A DNA stretch of 64,000 bases from Dietzia lutea. Lineage in GTDB: Bacteria; Actinomycetota; Actinomycetes; Mycobacteriales; Mycobacteriaceae. A program made the position numbers and the translations under genes. The stretch lies in assembly GCF_003096075.1 (NCBI RefSeq), contig NZ_CP015449.1, forward strand, positions 1,240,001 to 1,304,000. The letters are read 5' to 3'. A model generated the notes under the pieces. The model saw only the letters and a program-made list of their open reading frames with translations. It did not search any database and was not told the origin of the DNA. This document shows, in pieces, positions 7,662 to 17,878 of the stretch; the stretch's first letter is position 1, and every line of letters starts with the position of its first letter.

Positions 7662-9059
7662 GTGAAGAGCACTGTCGAGCAGCTCAACCCGACCCGGGTC
7701 AAGATCACCGTGGAGGTGCCGTTCGCGGAGCTCGAGCCGGACTTCGCCAAGGCCTACAAGTCGCTCGCCGGCCAGGTCAACATCCCGGGCTTCCGTCCCG
7801 GTAAGGCCCCGGCCAAGCTCCTCGAGTCGCGGATCGGTCGCCCGGCCGTCCTCGAGCAGGTCATCAACGACATGATCCCCGCGCGCTACAGTCAGGCCGT
7901 CGACGAGCACGAGCTCGTGGTCCTGGCCCAGCCCGAGATCGAGGTCACGAAGCTTGAGGACAACGACGTCGTGGAGTTCACGGCCGAGGTCGACGTCCGC
8001 CCGGAGATCACCCTGCCGAAGTTCGAGGACCTCGAGATCACCGTCGAGGCGCCCGAGACCGACGACGCCGCCGTCGACGCCGAGCTCGACAACCTCCGTG
8101 CCCGCTTCGGCACCCTCAAGGGCGTCGAGCGTGGCGCCACCAAGGGTGACTTCCTGTCCGTGGACCTGGCCGCGACCGTCGACGGCGAGCCGGTCGAGGA
8201 CGCCTCCACCGAGGGCCTGTCGTACGAGCTCGGCTCGGGCACGCTCATCGAGGGTCTCGACGAGGCCGCCGAGGGTCTGAAGGCCGGCGAGTCGAAGGAG
8301 TTCACCTCCTCGCTCGTCGCGGGTGAGCACGCCGGCAAGGAGGCCGTCATCACGGTGACCGTCCAGTCGGTCAAGGAGCGCGAGCTGCCCGAGGCCGACG
8401 ACGAGTTCGCCCAGATGGCCAGCGAGTTCGACACCCTCGAGGAGCTGCGCGCCGATCTCACCGAGAAGGTCGCCCAGCAGGCCAAGGCCGGTCTCGCCGG
8501 GGAGATCCGCGACAAGGTGCTCGAGGCCCTGCTCGAGGCCACCGACGTCCCGACCCCCGACGCCCTCGTCGAGTCCGAGGCGCACCAGCAGCTGCACTCG
8601 ATCTTCGGCGATGCCGCGCACGACGACGACATGATCAACTCCATGCTCGCCGCGGAGGGCACCGACCGCGAGACCTTCGACGCGGAGACGCTCGAGGCCA
8701 CCGCCCGTGCCATCCGTAGCCAGCTCCTGCTGGACGCGGTCGCCGAGGAGGCCTCCACCGACGTCTCGCAGGAGGAGCTCACGCAGCACATCCTCTTCCA
8801 GGCCCAGCGCTACGGCATGGACCCCAACCAGTTCGTGCAGCAGATCCAGCAGGCCGGCCAGCTGGGCTCGCTGTTCTCCGACGTCCGCCGCTCCAAGGCC
8901 CTCGCCGATGTGATCCAGCAGGTCACCGTCAAGGACGCCGAGGGCAACGTCGTGGACACCTCCGAGTTCTTCGGCACCCGTGAGGACGCCTCGGACGAGG
9001 ACGCCGCCGATGAGGCGACCGACTCCGCCGACGAGTCGCGCGAGGACACCGACGCCTGA
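7662..9059 (+). CDS. tig: Trigger factor, ribosome-associated chaperone and peptidyl-prolyl isomerase
   Basis: 465 residues. The ribosome-binding N-terminal domain carries the tail signature GFRPGKAP (GFRxGKxP), which docks at ribosomal protein L23. A central FKBP-type isomerase domain lies around residues 155-245 (GDFLSVDLAATVDGE, LIEGLDEAAEGLKAGESKEF), followed by a long helical chaperone domain. The C-terminus is a strongly acidic Asp/Glu tail of about 35 residues, typical of actinobacteria. The start is GTG at 7662 with AGGAGA nine bases upstream. A strong hairpin follows and clpP1-clpP2-clpX lie downstream, the usual chaperone/protease neighbourhood. Confidence 0.97.
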   Translation: MKSTVEQLNPTRVKITVEVPFAELEPDFAKAYKSLAGQVNIPGFRPGKAPAKLLESRIGRPAVLEQVINDMIPARYSQAVDEHELVVLAQPEIEVTKLEDNDVVEFTAEVDVRPEITLPKFEDLEITVEAPETDDAAVDAELDNLRARFGTLKGVERGATKGDFLSVDLAATVDGEPVEDASTEGLSYELGSGTLIEGLDEAAEGLKAGESKEFTSSLVAGEHAGKEAVITVTVQSVKERELPEADDEFAQMASEFDTLEELRADLTEKVAQQAKAGLAGEIRDKVLEALLEATDVPTPDALVESEAHQQLHSIFGDAAHDDDMINSMLAAEGTDRETFDAETLEATARAIRSQLLLDAVAEEASTDVSQEELTQHILFQAQRYGMDPNQFVQQIQQAGQLGSLFSDVRRSKALADVIQQVTVKDAEGNVVDTSEFFGTREDASDEDAADEATDSADESREDTDA

Positions 9060-9080
9060 TCGGTACGCCCAGTCGCACCC

Positions 9081-9117
9081 GGGGGCCGGGGACCACCACG
9101 CGTGGTCCCCGGCCCCC
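9081..9117 (+). terminator. Terminator hairpin after tig
   Basis: A perfect 16-bp stem (9081-9096 with 9102-9117; GGGGGCCGGGGACCAC arm) closes a 5-base loop, beginning about 20 bases after the tig stop. No T run follows, as is common for hairpin terminators in high-GC actinobacteria. Confidence 0.8.
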
Positions 9118-9173
9118 GCGTCGTCGGTCCCCGCGTCGCCGGGGCGGCCGCGACGGAGTGCGGGGTCGGCCGA

Positions 9174-9187
9174 CGCTGAGAGCGAAC
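9174..9187 (+). promoter_or_regulatory. ClgR-type activator box upstream of clpP1-clpP2
   Basis: CGCTGAGAGCGAAC fits the core I recall for the ClgR motif of corynebacteria (CGCYNANRGCGWWS) at every defined position. ClgR activates clpP1P2, clpC and other stress genes in actinobacteria. The box lies about 115 bases before the clpP1 start and 40 bases ahead of the TTGGTTAGTG segment that may hold the -10 region. The match is seen in the sequence; the regulator's presence in this genome is inferred. Confidence 0.65.
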
Positions 9188-9289
9188 ACCCGCCCCGGCG
9201 GGACGGTTCCGTCCCCGGCGTTGGTTAGTGTTTGACGTAACGGTTCCCCGGCCACCGGTCGGCCGGGCGCCGCGAGAGCGGTGAAGACG

Positions 9290-9952
9290 ATGAGCGAAGG
9301 TAGGTTCCCCGTGGCCCAGAACGGTTCAGCGGCTCAGCCCAGTTCGACACAGCCCGCCCTCAACTCGCCGGGGTCCCACGGACTCACTCTCGGCGACTCG
9401 GTGTACGAACGTCTCCTGCAGGAGCGGATCATCTTCCTGGGCTCCCAGGTCGACGACGACATCGCCAACCGCCTCTGCGCGCAGATGCTCCTGCTCGCCG
9501 CGGAGGACCCCTCCCGCGACATCGCGATGTACATCAACTCGCCCGGCGGCTCGGTGACGGCCGGCATGGCCATCTACGACACCATGCAGTTCGTCGAGTG
9601 CGACGTGGCCACCTACGGCATGGGTCTGGCCGCCTCGATGGGCCAGTTCCTGCTGGCGGCCGGGACGAAGGGCAAGCGCTACGCCCTCCCGCACGCCAAG
9701 ATCATGATGCACCAGCCGTCAGCCGGCGTCGGAGGCTCCGCCGCCGACATCGCCATCCAGGCCGAGCAGTTCGCGGCGACCAAGCGTGAGATGGCCGAGC
9801 TCATCGCCTTCCACACCGGTCAGTCGTTCGAGCAGGTCACCGAGGACTCCGACCGCGACCGCTGGTTCACGGCCGAGCAGGCCAAGGAGTACGGCTTCGT
9901 CGACCACGTCATCTCGCGTGCGTCCCAGTCCGGCGGGTCCTCGCCGTCGTGA
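9290..9952 (+). CDS. clpP1: ATP-dependent Clp protease proteolytic subunit ClpP1
   Basis: 220 residues from the ATG at 9290. It is a serine protease of the ClpP family with the triad Ser116 (in LAASMG), His141 (in MMHQP) and Asp190 (in DRDRW). The first of two ClpP genes; in actinobacteria ClpP1 and ClpP2 form a mixed double ring that works with ClpX or ClpC1. The N-terminal 35 residues (rich in Ser, Gln, Pro) precede the conserved [18 protein letters not shown]. The start is uncertain: GTG at 9281 and GTG at 9311 are in frame and none has a perfect Shine-Dalgarno. clpP2 follows after 68 bases. Confidence 0.95.
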   Translation: MSEGRFPVAQNGSAAQPSSTQPALNSPGSHGLTLGDSVYERLLQERIIFLGSQVDDDIANRLCAQMLLLAAEDPSRDIAMYINSPGGSVTAGMAIYDTMQFVECDVATYGMGLAASMGQFLLAAGTKGKRYALPHAKIMMHQPSAGVGGSAADIAIQAEQFAATKREMAELIAFHTGQSFEQVTEDSDRDRWFTAEQAKEYGFVDHVISRASQSGGSSPS

Positions 9953-10020
9953 TCGAGTCCTTCCCCAGCGGGAGCGCTCCCGCCGACCACCCAGCCCCGC
10001 ACACGACCACGGAGTCCCCG

Positions 10021-10644
10021 ATGACCTCACTGCCGTCCTCGCGCTACATCCTCCCGTCCTTCGTCGAGCACTCCAGCTACGGCGTCAAGGAGTCCAACCC
10101 GTACAACAAGCTCTTCGAGGAGCGCATCATCTTCCTGGGCACCCAGGTCGACGACGCCTCGGCGAACGACATCATGGCCCAGCTCCTGGTCCTGGAGGGA
10201 CAGGACCCGGACCGCGACATCACCATGTACATCAACTCGCCGGGCGGCTCGTTCACGTCGCTCATGGCGATCTACGACACGATGCAGTACGTTCGCCCGG
10301 ACGTCGTGACGGTGTGCCTCGGGCAGGCCGCGTCGGCCGCGGCCGTGCTTCTCGCGGCCGGCACCAAGGGCAAACGCGCCGCGCTTCCCAACGCCCGCAT
10401 CCTCATCCACCAGCCCGCCACCGGCGGCATCCAGGGCCAGGTCTCGGACCTCGAGATCCAGGCCGCGGAGATCGAGCGGATGCGTCGTCTCATGGAGACC
10501 ACCCTCGCCCGGCACACCGGCCGTGAGGCCGACCAGATCCGCAAGGACACGGACCGCGACAAGATCCTCACGGCCGAGGAGGCCAAGGACTACGGCATCA
10601 TCGACACCGTGTTCGACTACCGCAAGCTGTCGGCGGGCAACTGA
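10021..10644 (+). CDS. clpP2: ATP-dependent Clp protease proteolytic subunit ClpP2
   Basis: 207 residues. Second ClpP subunit, with nucleophile Ser105 (GQAASA) and His130 (LIHQP). It starts RYILPSFVEHSSYGVKESNPYNKLFEERIIFLG, essentially identical in layout to mycobacterial ClpP2, which supports the ATG at 10021 (ACGGAG six bases upstream) rather than a GTG at 9949 that overlaps the clpP1 stop. It forms a heteromeric tetradecamer with ClpP1 for degrading tagged or regulatory proteins. It is likely co-transcribed with clpP1 from the ClgR-controlled promoter. Confidence 0.97.
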   Translation: MTSLPSSRYILPSFVEHSSYGVKESNPYNKLFEERIIFLGTQVDDASANDIMAQLLVLEGQDPDRDITMYINSPGGSFTSLMAIYDTMQYVRPDVVTVCLGQAASAAAVLLAAGTKGKRAALPNARILIHQPATGGIQGQVSDLEIQAAEIERMRRLMETTLARHTGREADQIRKDTDRDKILTAEEAKDYGIIDTVFDYRKLSAGN

Positions 10645-10653
10645 CGCGGCGGC

Positions 10654-10681
10654 GGCGCGCCGCTCAGGGGAGCGGTGCGCC
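10654..10681 (+). terminator. Hairpin after clpP2
   Basis: A 12-bp stem with one G-T wobble (10654-10665 with 10670-10681) closes an AGGG tetraloop ten bases after the clpP2 stop. It probably ends or attenuates the clpP1P2 message ahead of clpX. No T run follows. Confidence 0.65.
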
Positions 10682-10790
10682 GTCGGGTGCAATGAACTGA
10701 TCGCGCGGGGCGGCTTTTGTGGCCGCTTCCGCGTACCGTCGACTACGGGGCGTGACATCGGCGCCCCCGGAATGCGAGGACGTAGAACTC

Positions 10791-12059
<1,269 letters not shown>

Positions 12060-12121
12060 GCTGACCCCGGAGCCCCCGGGGCCCCGGAGACGCCGGAGCC
12101 ACCGGCCTGCAGGCCACAGAA

Positions 12122-12155
12122 GAGACGGCCCCCGCCACTCGGCGGGGGCCGTCTC
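12122..12155. terminator. Bidirectional terminator between clpX and benE
   Basis: A perfect 15-bp stem (12122-12136 with 12141-12155; GAGACGGCCCCCGCC arm) with an ACTC tetraloop lies between the convergent clpX and benE genes and can serve both strands. Confidence 0.85.
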
Positions 12156-12185
12156 GTGTCCGCCGGTGTCACGACAGGGCCGGTG

Positions 12186-13420
12186 TCAGGACAGGGTCCG
12201 GCGCTCGAGCAGCGCGGAGACCGCCATCCCCACCACGATGCCCCAGAACGGCGCCGAGATGCCCAGCAGGGAGACGTCGGCCACGGTCACGAGCAGGCAC
12301 ACCAGCGGACCGAGCGCGCGGTCGGTGCGGAACGCGGTGACGAACGCGGACTGCAGCGGCGCGAGCATCGCGAGCCCGCCGAGAGCGGCGATGAACGCCG
12401 CCGGTGTGCCCAGGATGAGGCCGACGAACGCGGGGGAGAGCACGCCCACGACCAGCGCCAGCGCACCGTTGGTGATGGCCGCGGCGTAGTGGCGGTCGCG
12501 GTCGCCGGAGGAGACGATGAGGGCGTTGGTCGGCCCGGTGAGGCAGGTCGAGACCGCGCCGATGACGGAGACGAGCAGGGCCAGACGCCGCACGCGACCG
12601 CGCACGCGGAGACGGGCGGGTGGTGTCCCTTGGCGCGCAGCACGGCGATGCCCTGCCCGTTCTGCACGACCAACACGGTGATGGCCAGTGGAACCACGAG
12701 TTCGGTCATCGCGCGCAGGGTGAACTCGGGTGTCTGCAGCATGGGCGCGGCGATGAGGCCGTCCTCGAGGATCCCCCGTGACAGGCCGCCGGTGAGGACG
12801 ACCGCGACGATCCCCACGACCATGGCGGCGAGGATGGGCGGGACCACGCGGGCGAGGCGGGGGACGGAGCCGACGACGACGAAGGCGAGCGCCATCGGGA
12901 GGGCCACCGCAGCGGACGACCAAACGGAGGACACCAGACCGAGCCCGAACTGGAGGAAGACCCCGGCGACCATGGCCATGATGATCGGCATGGGGATCCA
13001 GTCCATGAGCCGGCGGGCCAGGCCGGACAGCCCGACCAGCAGGATCACCACCCCGGTGACGACGTAGGCCCCGAGGACCTCCGACCACCGCAGGTGTGCG
13101 AGCGAGTTGCCGACGATGACGGTGCCGGGGATGGTCCAGAAGAAGGCCAGCGGCGTGCGGTGGATCCAGCTCATGAGGATGGTGAGCAGGCCGTTGGCGA
13201 AGAAGACGCCGAAGATCCACGACGACAGTTGGCCGGGGGAGAGGTCCCCCTGGCCGCCGGCGGTGAGGATGACGGCGACGGGGCCGGTCGCGGAGAAGAT
13301 CAGCGCGATGAGGGCGTTGGCGAACTCACGGGGGCCGATGTCGGAGAGCACGCGGCGCGGTGAGGGCCGTGTGGTGCCGGCAGTGGCCGGGGTCTCGGTC
13401 GTCGGGGGTCCGGCGGTCAC
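12186..13420 (-). pseudogene. benE: Benzoate/H+ symporter BenE, frameshifted
   Basis: BenE-type benzoate transporter split over two frames. The N-terminal part (from GTG 13420: TAGPPTTETPATAG, then DIGPREFANALIALIFSATGP and WIHRTPLAFFWTIPGT) reads in one frame up to GHHPPVSACAVACGV. The family sequence then resumes in another frame as LALLVSVIGAVSTCLTGPTN and runs to ALLERRTLS. The switch lies close to 12585 and is explained by one missing base; the total length (1235 nt) is one short of a normal gene of about 411 residues. It overlaps the LuxR-type gene by GTGA and has GGGAG upstream, so start and operon position are intact. Either the gene is recently inactivated or the base was lost in sequencing. 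About twelve membrane helices would be expected. Confidence 0.85.
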
Positions 13421-16221
13421 AGTTCTCCCGGGAGGTCGTGGTCGGTTCTGAACGGTTCGGCGTTGCGGGAGACGTAGGCGGCGAGTTCGGTGCGGCCGCT
13501 GACCCCGAGCTTCGAGTAGATGCGGGTCAGGTGGTACTGGACGGTCTTGACGGACAGGAAGAGTTCCTCGGCGGCCTGGGCGTTGGTGCGGCCGGCGGCG
13601 ACGAGGGTCGCGACGGCGCTCTCCTGGGGGGTCAGGGTGCTGTTCCCGCCGGTGCGGGTGACGTCGACGCCGCCCGCGCGGCGCTCCCTGTCGCACCGTT
13701 CGACGTACGCGCGGGCTCCGAGCTGTTCGTAGATGTCGCGCGCCGTGCCGAGCGCGAGATGCGCCTCGCGGCGCCGGCCGGCCCGACGCAGGGTCTGCCC
13801 GTATCCGAAGTGCATGCGCGCCGAGTAGTAGGGCATCGCCAGCCCGTCGAGGTGGTCGAGGCTGCGGCGGAAGATGCGGTTGCACTCGTCGACGTCGCCC
13901 CGGACCGCGGCGATGCGGGCGCGCACCGCGCCGAGGCGGGCGAGTGTGGATCGGTGGCCCTGCCTCTCGGCGCGCGCCTCCGTGGGGTTGATGAGCTCCT
14001 CGGCCTCGTCCAGTCGGCCGGCCAGGACCAGCGCGTGGGCGTAGAGGTCGTGCCACGGCCAGTACCCGGGCTGTTCGATGTCGAGTTCGGCGGCCAGCGC
14101 CACGAGGGGCTCGGCGGCCAGCCGGACGGACGTGTAGTCGCCGGTGGAGGCCGCCACCTGTATCCGGGCCATCGCCGACGGGATGACCTGAACGGGGTAG
14201 GCGTCGGCGCTGGTGGTGAGGTTGCGCAGGTGCGCGGCCGCGCCGAGGTGGTCGCCGCGCATCGAGCGGATGACGGCGCCGGGCCAGTGGACCACCGGCG
14301 CGAGGAGGTCCAGTTCGAGGTCGTCGACCCGGCGGGCCGCGGTGTCCACGACGCGGAGCGCGTCGTCCCACTCGCCCCGCAGCAGGAGGGTCCGGGCCAG
14401 CCAGGCCTGCGCCCAGATGGAGATCCGGGCGGACCCGGAGACGTCGGCGGTGGGGACGGCCGACCCGAGATGTCGGCGCGCGCTCTCGAGGTCGTCCCGG
14501 GCGAGCGCGATCCAGCCGGAGGCCATCTCGAACCGCTGGGCGACCGCCGGGGCCAGGCCCGCGAGCCGGTCCTCGATGGCCGGCGCGGTGTCGGGGGCAC
14601 CCTCGATCGCGCGACCGAGCATCTCGATGGCCCTGGCCTCCTCGACCTCGGGCTGGTCGGGGCGTCCGCTGCCGGTGACCACGCCGGCCCAGTGGCGGAT
14701 ACGTGCCGGTCGCCATTCACACAAGGAGTGGACGACGAACTTCTGGGCGAGGGTGACCGGGTTCGCGGTGGGGGCGCCGGTGGTGCCGTCCGCACGGGCC
14801 GCGAGGGCGCGTTCGAGCAGGACCTGGGCCTCACCGGCGTGGCCGACGTGCAGCGCGAGGGAGCCGAGCACGGCGTCCCGGCGCGCGTCCGAGCGCGCCC
14901 GCTCGAGGCTCTGGGCGAGCGATCGTGCCTCGCTGATCCGGCCGGCGTTGATCAGGGCGTCGACGCCGTCGATCTGGAGGTCGCGAGCGCGCTCCTCGTC
15001 CGGGTTGAGCGCGGCGGCGGTGAGGTAGGCGTGCCCGGCCGAGCTCCAGCGGCCGGCGCGGGCGTGCATGAGCGCGCGGGCCCGCAGGGTCTCGGACAGT
15101 TCCGGGTCCGGGCCGATCGACGCCGAGGCGCGGTGATCGAGCGCGTCGTCGAGATCGCCGGCCTCATCGGCGACGTGGGCGGCGAGGGTGTGCAGCCGCA
15201 GCAGCTCGCTGGGCGGGACCCCGCGCAGCACCGCGGTTCGTAGCAGCGGGGAGCGGAAGCGGACGCTCGCCGCCCCGGGCGTCAGGTCCACGCGGGCCAG
15301 GTCCGCGGCGTGGGCGACGTCGAGGGCCGCGCCGATGAGCGCGGGCGAGACGGTGATGCGGGAGCGTGCGGCGAGCAGCGCGGACAGCTCCTCGTAGGTG
15401 ACCGGGGGCGACAGGACGGCGGCGGCCTCGATCACCGCGCGGTGGTCCGGATCCATCCCGTCCAGCAGGGCGGCGATCTCCCGCTCGACGGACGCGGGCA
15501 GGGGCGGGACGGAGAAGGGGGCGTTCCACCAGGAGTCGGGGGCCTGGTCGGCGACGGTCGCGACGGCCCCGGCCTCTCCGCCGGTGTAGTCGAGGAGTCG
15601 CCGGGCGGCGGCGGCCGACGGCTCGCGACCGGTGCGGGTGGCCACGAGGGTGCGGATCTCGGACTGGTCCAGTGCCCCGAGCCGCACGGTCTCCCGCGCG
15701 AGTTCGGAGCAGAGTTCGGCGGACTGCCCCTGCGCGGGGTTGCCCAGGGTCAGCACGAGCATGACGGACGCGCCGCCGGCGGCTTCGAGCGCCGAGGCCA
15801 GGACGCGCAGCGAGGCGGGGTCGGCGTACTCGGCGTCGTCGACGACGACCACCGCCCCCGGCCCCGCGGAGACCAGGGCGCCGGCCAGTGCGTCGACCAG
15901 CACCCGATCACCGGCCGGCTCGGCCTCCTCGGGCCCGGGCCGGCGCGAGGGCTCTGCATCGGGTCGGGGCAGGCGCTCGAGGACCCGCGCGGCCACGACC
16001 CACCGCGCGTCCTTCTCCCACGGCAGCGCGCGGACGAGCACGGAGGTCACCCCGGACAGTTCCGAGACCACGGAGTCGACGAGGTGGCTCTTGCCGCCGC
16101 CGTCGGCGGCGGTGACCAGGACGATCGACGACCGCTTGCCCGCCACCGCGCCGTGGATCGCGTGGAGGCGATCAGCGGCGCGGTGGTGACCGTAGCGGGG
16201 GACGGGGTGGGCGAAGGTCAT
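13417..16221 (-). CDS. benR: LuxR-type large ATP-binding transcriptional regulator (BenR-like)
   Basis: 934 residues, the size of LAL/MalT-like regulators. The N-terminus carries a degenerate P-loop (TAADGGGKSHLVD, first Gly replaced by Ala) and a Walker B-like VVVVDDAEYAD, followed by a winged-helix and a long TPR-like helical region. The C-terminus is a LuxR helix-turn-helix (LTPQESAVATLVAAGRTN, AEELFLSVKTVQYHLTRIYSKLGV). It lies between benE and benK; Corynebacterium glutamicum has a LuxR-type BenR in the same cluster, so control of benzoate genes is likely. ATG 16221 follows the benK stop by four bases; TACGCT six bases upstream could give a separate leaderless transcript. An alternative start at 16272 would overlap benK. 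Confidence 0.85.
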   Translation of the reverse strand: MTFAHPVPRYGHHRAADRLHAIHGAVAGKRSSIVLVTAADGGGKSHLVDSVVSELSGVTSVLVRALPWEKDARWVVAARVLERLPRPDAEPSRRPGPEEAEPAGDRVLVDALAGALVSAGPGAVVVVDDAEYADPASLRVLASALEAAGGASVMLVLTLGNPAQGQSAELCSELARETVRLGALDQSEIRTLVATRTGREPSAAAARRLLDYTGGEAGAVATVADQAPDSWWNAPFSVPPLPASVEREIAALLDGMDPDHRAVIEAAAVLSPPVTYEELSALLAARSRITVSPALIGAALDVAHAADLARVDLTPGAASVRFRSPLLRTAVLRGVPPSELLRLHTLAAHVADEAGDLDDALDHRASASIGPDPELSETLRARALMHARAGRWSSAGHAYLTAAALNPDEERARDLQIDGVDALINAGRISEARSLAQSLERARSDARRDAVLGSLALHVGHAGEAQVLLERALAARADGTTGAPTANPVTLAQKFVVHSLCEWRPARIRHWAGVVTGSGRPDQPEVEEARAIEMLGRAIEGAPDTAPAIEDRLAGLAPAVAQRFEMASGWIALARDDLESARRHLGSAVPTADVSGSARISIWAQAWLARTLLLRGEWDDALRVVDTAARRVDDLELDLLAPVVHWPGAVIRSMRGDHLGAAAHLRNLTTSADAYPVQVIPSAMARIQVAASTGDYTSVRLAAEPLVALAAELDIEQPGYWPWHDLYAHALVLAGRLDEAEELINPTEARAERQGHRSTLARLGAVRARIAAVRGDVDECNRIFRRSLDHLDGLAMPYYSARMHFGYGQTLRRAGRRREAHLALGTARDIYEQLGARAYVERCDRERRAGGVDVTRTGGNSTLTPQESAVATLVAAGRTNAQAAEELFLSVKTVQYHLTRIYSKLGVSGRTELAAYVSRNAEPFRTDHDLPGEL

Positions 16222-16225
16222 GCGG

Positions 16226-17767
16226 TCAGCGTAGATCCGACCCCGCGGAGGCGACGGTCCCGTCGCTCTCACCGTTCCCGGTACCCACCGCCTGCGGCGT
16301 GGTGGCCGCGTCGGCGTCGGGCGCGAACGTCAGCGGGGCGACGGGCGCCGGCGCCGGGGCGGGCTCGTGCAGCGCGGGGGAGCGGGGCACCGCCAGCGTG
16401 AGGGCCGCACCGACGAGCGCGATGCCGCCGAACACCAGGAAGGACGTGTCGGCCTCCAGGCCGGCCGCGACGAGGAATCCGCCGATGACCGGGCCCAGGA
16501 TCCCGCCCAGGCGGCCGAAGCCCGCGCACCACGCCACGCCCGCGGCACGGGCGCCGGTCTCGTAGTAGTTCGACACGAAGCCGTAGAGCAGGACCTGGGT
16601 GCCGATGGTGCCCATCCCGGCGGCCGCGACCAGCGCCACCACGAGAACGAGCGGCGGGGAGACCGTGATGGCGACCAGGGCGAGCGTGGCCAGCACGAAG
16701 GAGCAGGCGACGATCACGCGCGGTCCGTGACGGTCGGCCAGCCAGGACGCGGCGAGGCCACCGACGATCGCGCCGCCGTTGAGCACCAGGAGGAATCCCA
16801 GCGAGCTCTTGGCGTCGATGCCGTAGTTCTCCATGATCGTGGGCAGCCAGGTGTTCAGCCCGTAGGTCAGCAGCAGGCCGGCGAAGCTCATGAAGCCCAG
16901 CAGCAGGGTGCCCAGGCGGTACTTCCGCGACAGCAGGGCGGCGAAGCCGGTGCGGGTGCCCACCTCGTCGTCGTCCCCGTCCCCCGTCGTGGGGGTGGCG
17001 GTGAGGGGCGCGCCCTCCGTCCGTGCCATCTCCGCCGGCAGGCCGGTGGCCGCGCAGATCCGGGCGGCGCGCGCGGTGTGGCCGCGGGAGGCCAGCCAGC
17101 GCGGCGACTCGGGGAGGGCGAACCACGCGTACGGCAGGACCAGCACCAGCGGGAGGGCGCCGATGAGGAACAGGCCGCGCCAGCCGATGTGGTCGCGCAG
17201 CGCCATCGCCAGCGCCGAGGCGAGCACACCGCCGGCGGGGATCCCGCTGTAGACCACGGCGTTGAACAGGTTGCGGCGGCCGGCGGGGGCGAACTCGGCG
17301 ATGATCGCGCCGGCCGTGGCGACGATCGCGCCGATCCCGAGCCCGGTGAGCAGGCGCAGAACGCCGAAGGTGGTGATATCGCGGGCGAACGCGGTCGCGG
17401 CCATGCCGATCGAGAACCAGGCGATCGCGCCGAGCATGATGCGCCGCCGACCGATGCGGTCGCCGACGGCGCCCGCGCTGAGAGCGCCGATCATCACGCC
17501 GATGAGGGCGTACGACCCGAGCGCGCCGGCCTGCGCCGCGCCCAGGGGGCCGATCTGGGAGGGGTCGGCCATGAGCGCGGGCAGGACCGCGCCGTAGACC
17601 ACGAGGTCGTAGCCGTCGAAGAGGATGGCCAGCGCGACCACGGCGAGGACCCCGTAGACGGTCCGGCGGTGCGCGGGGGACTCCCACACGTCGGAGGCGC
17701 GGCCGGCCGGGGCCGACGGGATGGTGGGTGCGGGCGGCCCGGAGGACGCGGGAGGGCTCGAGGACAC
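16226..17767 (-). CDS. benK: Aromatic acid:H+ symporter (MFS, AAHS family), benzoate transporter BenK
   Basis: 513 residues and about 12 membrane helices. The first helix has LFDGYDLVVYGAVLP, the DGYD signature of the aromatic acid:H+ symporter family whose Asp is needed for transport, and the loop after helix 2 has GDRIGRRR. The central loop (around residues 225-260) is acidic, with GDGDDDE, and the C-terminal tail is rich in Ala and Pro. The GTG start at 17767 has GGAG about eight bases upstream. Position between benD and the LuxR-type regulator makes benzoate the likely substrate. Since benE looks broken, BenK may be the only working benzoate importer of the cluster. Confidence 0.92.
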   Translation of the reverse strand: MSSSPPASSGPPAPTIPSAPAGRASDVWESPAHRRTVYGVLAVVALAILFDGYDLVVYGAVLPALMADPSQIGPLGAAQAGALGSYALIGVMIGALSAGAVGDRIGRRRIMLGAIAWFSIGMAATAFARDITTFGVLRLLTGLGIGAIVATAGAIIAEFAPAGRRNLFNAVVYSGIPAGGVLASALAMALRDHIGWRGLFLIGALPLVLVLPYAWFALPESPRWLASRGHTARAARICAATGLPAEMARTEGAPLTATPTTGDGDDDEVGTRTGFAALLSRKYRLGTLLLGFMSFAGLLLTYGLNTWLPTIMENYGIDAKSSLGFLLVLNGGAIVGGLAASWLADRHGPRVIVACSFVLATLALVAITVSPPLVLVVALVAAAGMGTIGTQVLLYGFVSNYYETGARAAGVAWCAGFGRLGGILGPVIGGFLVAAGLEADTSFLVFGGIALVGAALTLAVPRSPALHEPAPAPAPVAPLTFAPDADAATTPQAVGTGNGESDGTVASAGSDLR

Positions 17768-17878
17768 GGGAGGGCTCCGTTCGGTGGTGGCAGGGGTGCC
17801 GGTGAGTGGGTCGGTGAGAAGACGGGTGAGGAAGGCGGGTGGGAGAGTCGTGAGAGGGCGGGTGAGGAGGCGGGCCGG

